Assembly (NCBI GenBank): GCA_029573925.1
Contig: JAKQBV010000039.1
Coordinates: 1-5,799, forward strand
From: a bacterium
GTDB lineage: Bacteria > UBP15 > UBA6099
Reading direction: 5' to 3'
DNA: 5,799 nt
The notes under the pieces were generated by a model. That model worked only from the letters and a program-made list of their open reading frames with translations. It was not told the origin of the DNA and made no database searches. Below are positions 4,547 through 5,799 of the stretch, piece by piece. A program made the position numbers and the translations under genes. Within the stretch, counting starts at the first letter, position 1, and every line of letters starts with the position of its first letter.

Positions 4547-5799
4547 TTATTCTTCTCTGCCGCCGACGACAAGGCGTTTGACCCTTATGTGCGGGCCGCC
4601 GTTGTCCACAGGCGCTCCCTGTCCGTTCTTTCCGCACGTGCCGGGAGATCGCAGGTGGAAATCCCCGCTCACCGCGTCCACATTTTCAAGCGCTTCCAGA
4701 ACCATGCCGGACACCGCGACATCCCGCAGCCTTTCGTGGAGCGCTCCGTTGCGGATCAGCCATCCCTCCGCCGCCCTGCACGTGAACTGCCCTGTCTCAG
4801 TGGACACGTAGCCGCTGAGCGCCCCCTTCAGAAGAATCCCCCGGTCCAGCGCGGACACCATTTCATCAAGTGTGGAATCGCCGGGCGCGATGAACGTGTT
4901 GCTCATGCGCACTATCGGCCTGTTTGCCGCGCTTTCCGCCCGCGCGCTCCCGTTCGGCTCAGCCCCGAATTTGGCGGCTGTCTCCAGAGAATGCAGGAAC
5001 TCTTTTACGATTCCTTTCTCCACCAGAACGCGCTTGCGCCCGGCAACCCCTTCGGAGTCATACGCGTAAGAACCCCACGCTCCGGGCAGCGTCGAGTCGT
5101 CAATTATCGTTACCAACTCGGAGCCTATTCTTTTCCCCATCCTGTCGGCGATTATCGACTCTCCTGACCACACGAGGTCGGCCTCGGAGTTGTGTCCGAA
5201 CGCCTCGTGCACGAACAGCCCGGTTATGCTGTGGTCGAAGATTACCGGGTATTCTCCGGGAGGGGCGGGGGAGGCCGACAGCAGGTCGACTGCTCGCCTT
5301 GCCGCTTTTATCCCGAATTCCTCCGGCTCAAGCGCCTCCATTATCTCGTATCCGGCCAGCCTGCCGACGCTCTCGTATCCCGTCTGCCTCAATTCGCCGG
5401 AGCGCGCCACCACGTTTACCGCCGCGCGCGCCCGCGACGTTTCCATCTCGACGTATGTTCCGTATGTGTTTGCTATTCTGACTTTTGAGACGCCGTCGAA
5501 GTAGGTGAGCCGGGTGTTCTCGATTCTCGAATCGAACTCGCGCGCCGAGCGCTCGTGCGCGAACATGTCCTTCACTTTTTCGGACACAGGAACGGAGTCC
5601 GGACGCCTTTCTGCGGAGGCGGGCACGGTGTCCCTCGCGGGGGCCACGCGGGCCACCGACGCGGGTTCGGCGACATGAGGGGCGGCTGCTCGCGCGGCTT
5701 CAAGCGCCTCTTTCAGGCATCTCCTTGCCGCAGCCTCGTCGTCGTCGTTCGTGGCTGCGAATCCCCATGCGCCTCCCACTAGCGTCCTCACGCCTATGC
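4547..5799 (-). CDS. tldD: TldD-family metalloprotease, N-terminus outside window
   Basis: TldD and its partner TldE form a cytoplasmic zinc protease that degrades unfolded peptides and matures modified peptides such as microcin B17 and the PQQ precursor. At least 416 residues are present. The frame is open to the right edge, and the first visible residues, IGVRTLVGGAWGFAATN, match an internal conserved strand, so about 40-60 residues lie outside. The GTG at 5791 is therefore an internal valine codon. Numbering from it, the zinc motif HExxxH is HEAFGHNSEAD (His195, Glu196, His200). DDSTLPGAWGSYAYDSEG (231-248) matches the family loop, and the third ligand is Cys386 in GTCGKNGQGAPV near the C-terminus. 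Residues 35-70, rich in Ala, Pro and Val, look like a linker. All metal ligands are intact, so activity is expected. No TldE-like gene is seen; it could be upstream outside the window. The stop is TAA at 4549. Confidence 0.93.
   Translation of the reverse strand, partial: IGVRTLVGGAWGFAATNDDDEAAARRCLKEALEAARAAAPHVAEPASVARVAPARDTVPASAERRPDSVPVSEKVKDMFAHERSAREFDSRIENTRLTYFDGVSKVRIANTYGTYVEMETSRARAAVNVVARSGELRQTGYESVGRLAGYEIMEALEPEEFGIKAARRAVDLLSASPAPPGEYPVIFDHSITGLFVHEAFGHNSEADLVWSGESIIADRMGKRIGSELVTIIDDSTLPGAWGSYAYDSEGVAGRKRVLVEKGIVKEFLHSLETAAKFGAEPNGSARAESAANRPIVRMSNTFIAPGDSTLDEMVSALDRGILLKGALSGYVSTETGQFTCRAAEGWLIRNGALHERLRDVAVSGMVLEALENVDAVSGDFHLRSPGTCGKNGQGAPVDNGGPHIRVKRLVVGGREE

Overview
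All convincing genes in this window lie on the minus strand, so the region reads from high to low coordinates. The DNA is GC-rich, Shine-Dalgarno sites are of the GGAG/GGAGG type, one gene uses a TTG start, and spacers are short and AT-rich. This fits a free-living, probably anaerobic bacterium of a Synergistota- or Firmicutes-like kind. That assignment is a weak impression from gene content, not a demonstrated placement. There is no sign of phage, insertion sequence, CRISPR or tRNA/rRNA.

Layout in transcription order: (1) 5799-4547, a TldD-family metalloprotease whose N-terminus lies beyond the window. (2) 4546-4234, a spacer of about 300 bp with several inverted repeats and a good sigma70-type promoter. 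(3) 4233-3190, a zinc-dependent deacetylase of the histone-deacetylase/AcuC superfamily with all catalytic residues. (4) 3164-2254, ribonuclease Z, complete in its motifs but split by one missing base near 2901/2902. (5) 2195-1314, a MraY/WecA-like membrane sugar-phosphate transferase. (6) 1207-479, a CPBP-type (CAAX-protease-like) membrane protein with an altered first motif. (7) 386-198, a small unit with promoter, Shine-Dalgarno site, 24-codon ORF and strong terminator, lying in what first looks like an empty gap. (8) 81-1, the first 27 codons of a probable PPC/DUF296-domain protein that runs off the left edge.

Genes 3 to 5 are separated by 25 and 58 bases, have no clear internal terminator and sit behind one promoter, so they are probably an operon joining a deacetylase, a tRNA 3'-end processing nuclease and an envelope-polymer enzyme. 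The CPBP gene probably has its own promoter. No biochemical link between the products can be read from the sequence.

The observations most worth following are the rnz frameshift, the small unit at 198-386, the Leu-for-Glu change in the CPBP motif, and two inverted repeats: one overlapping the deacetylase promoter, one directly after the rnz stop codon. I do not see a clearly new multi-gene system; most of the window is housekeeping genes in an unusual order.
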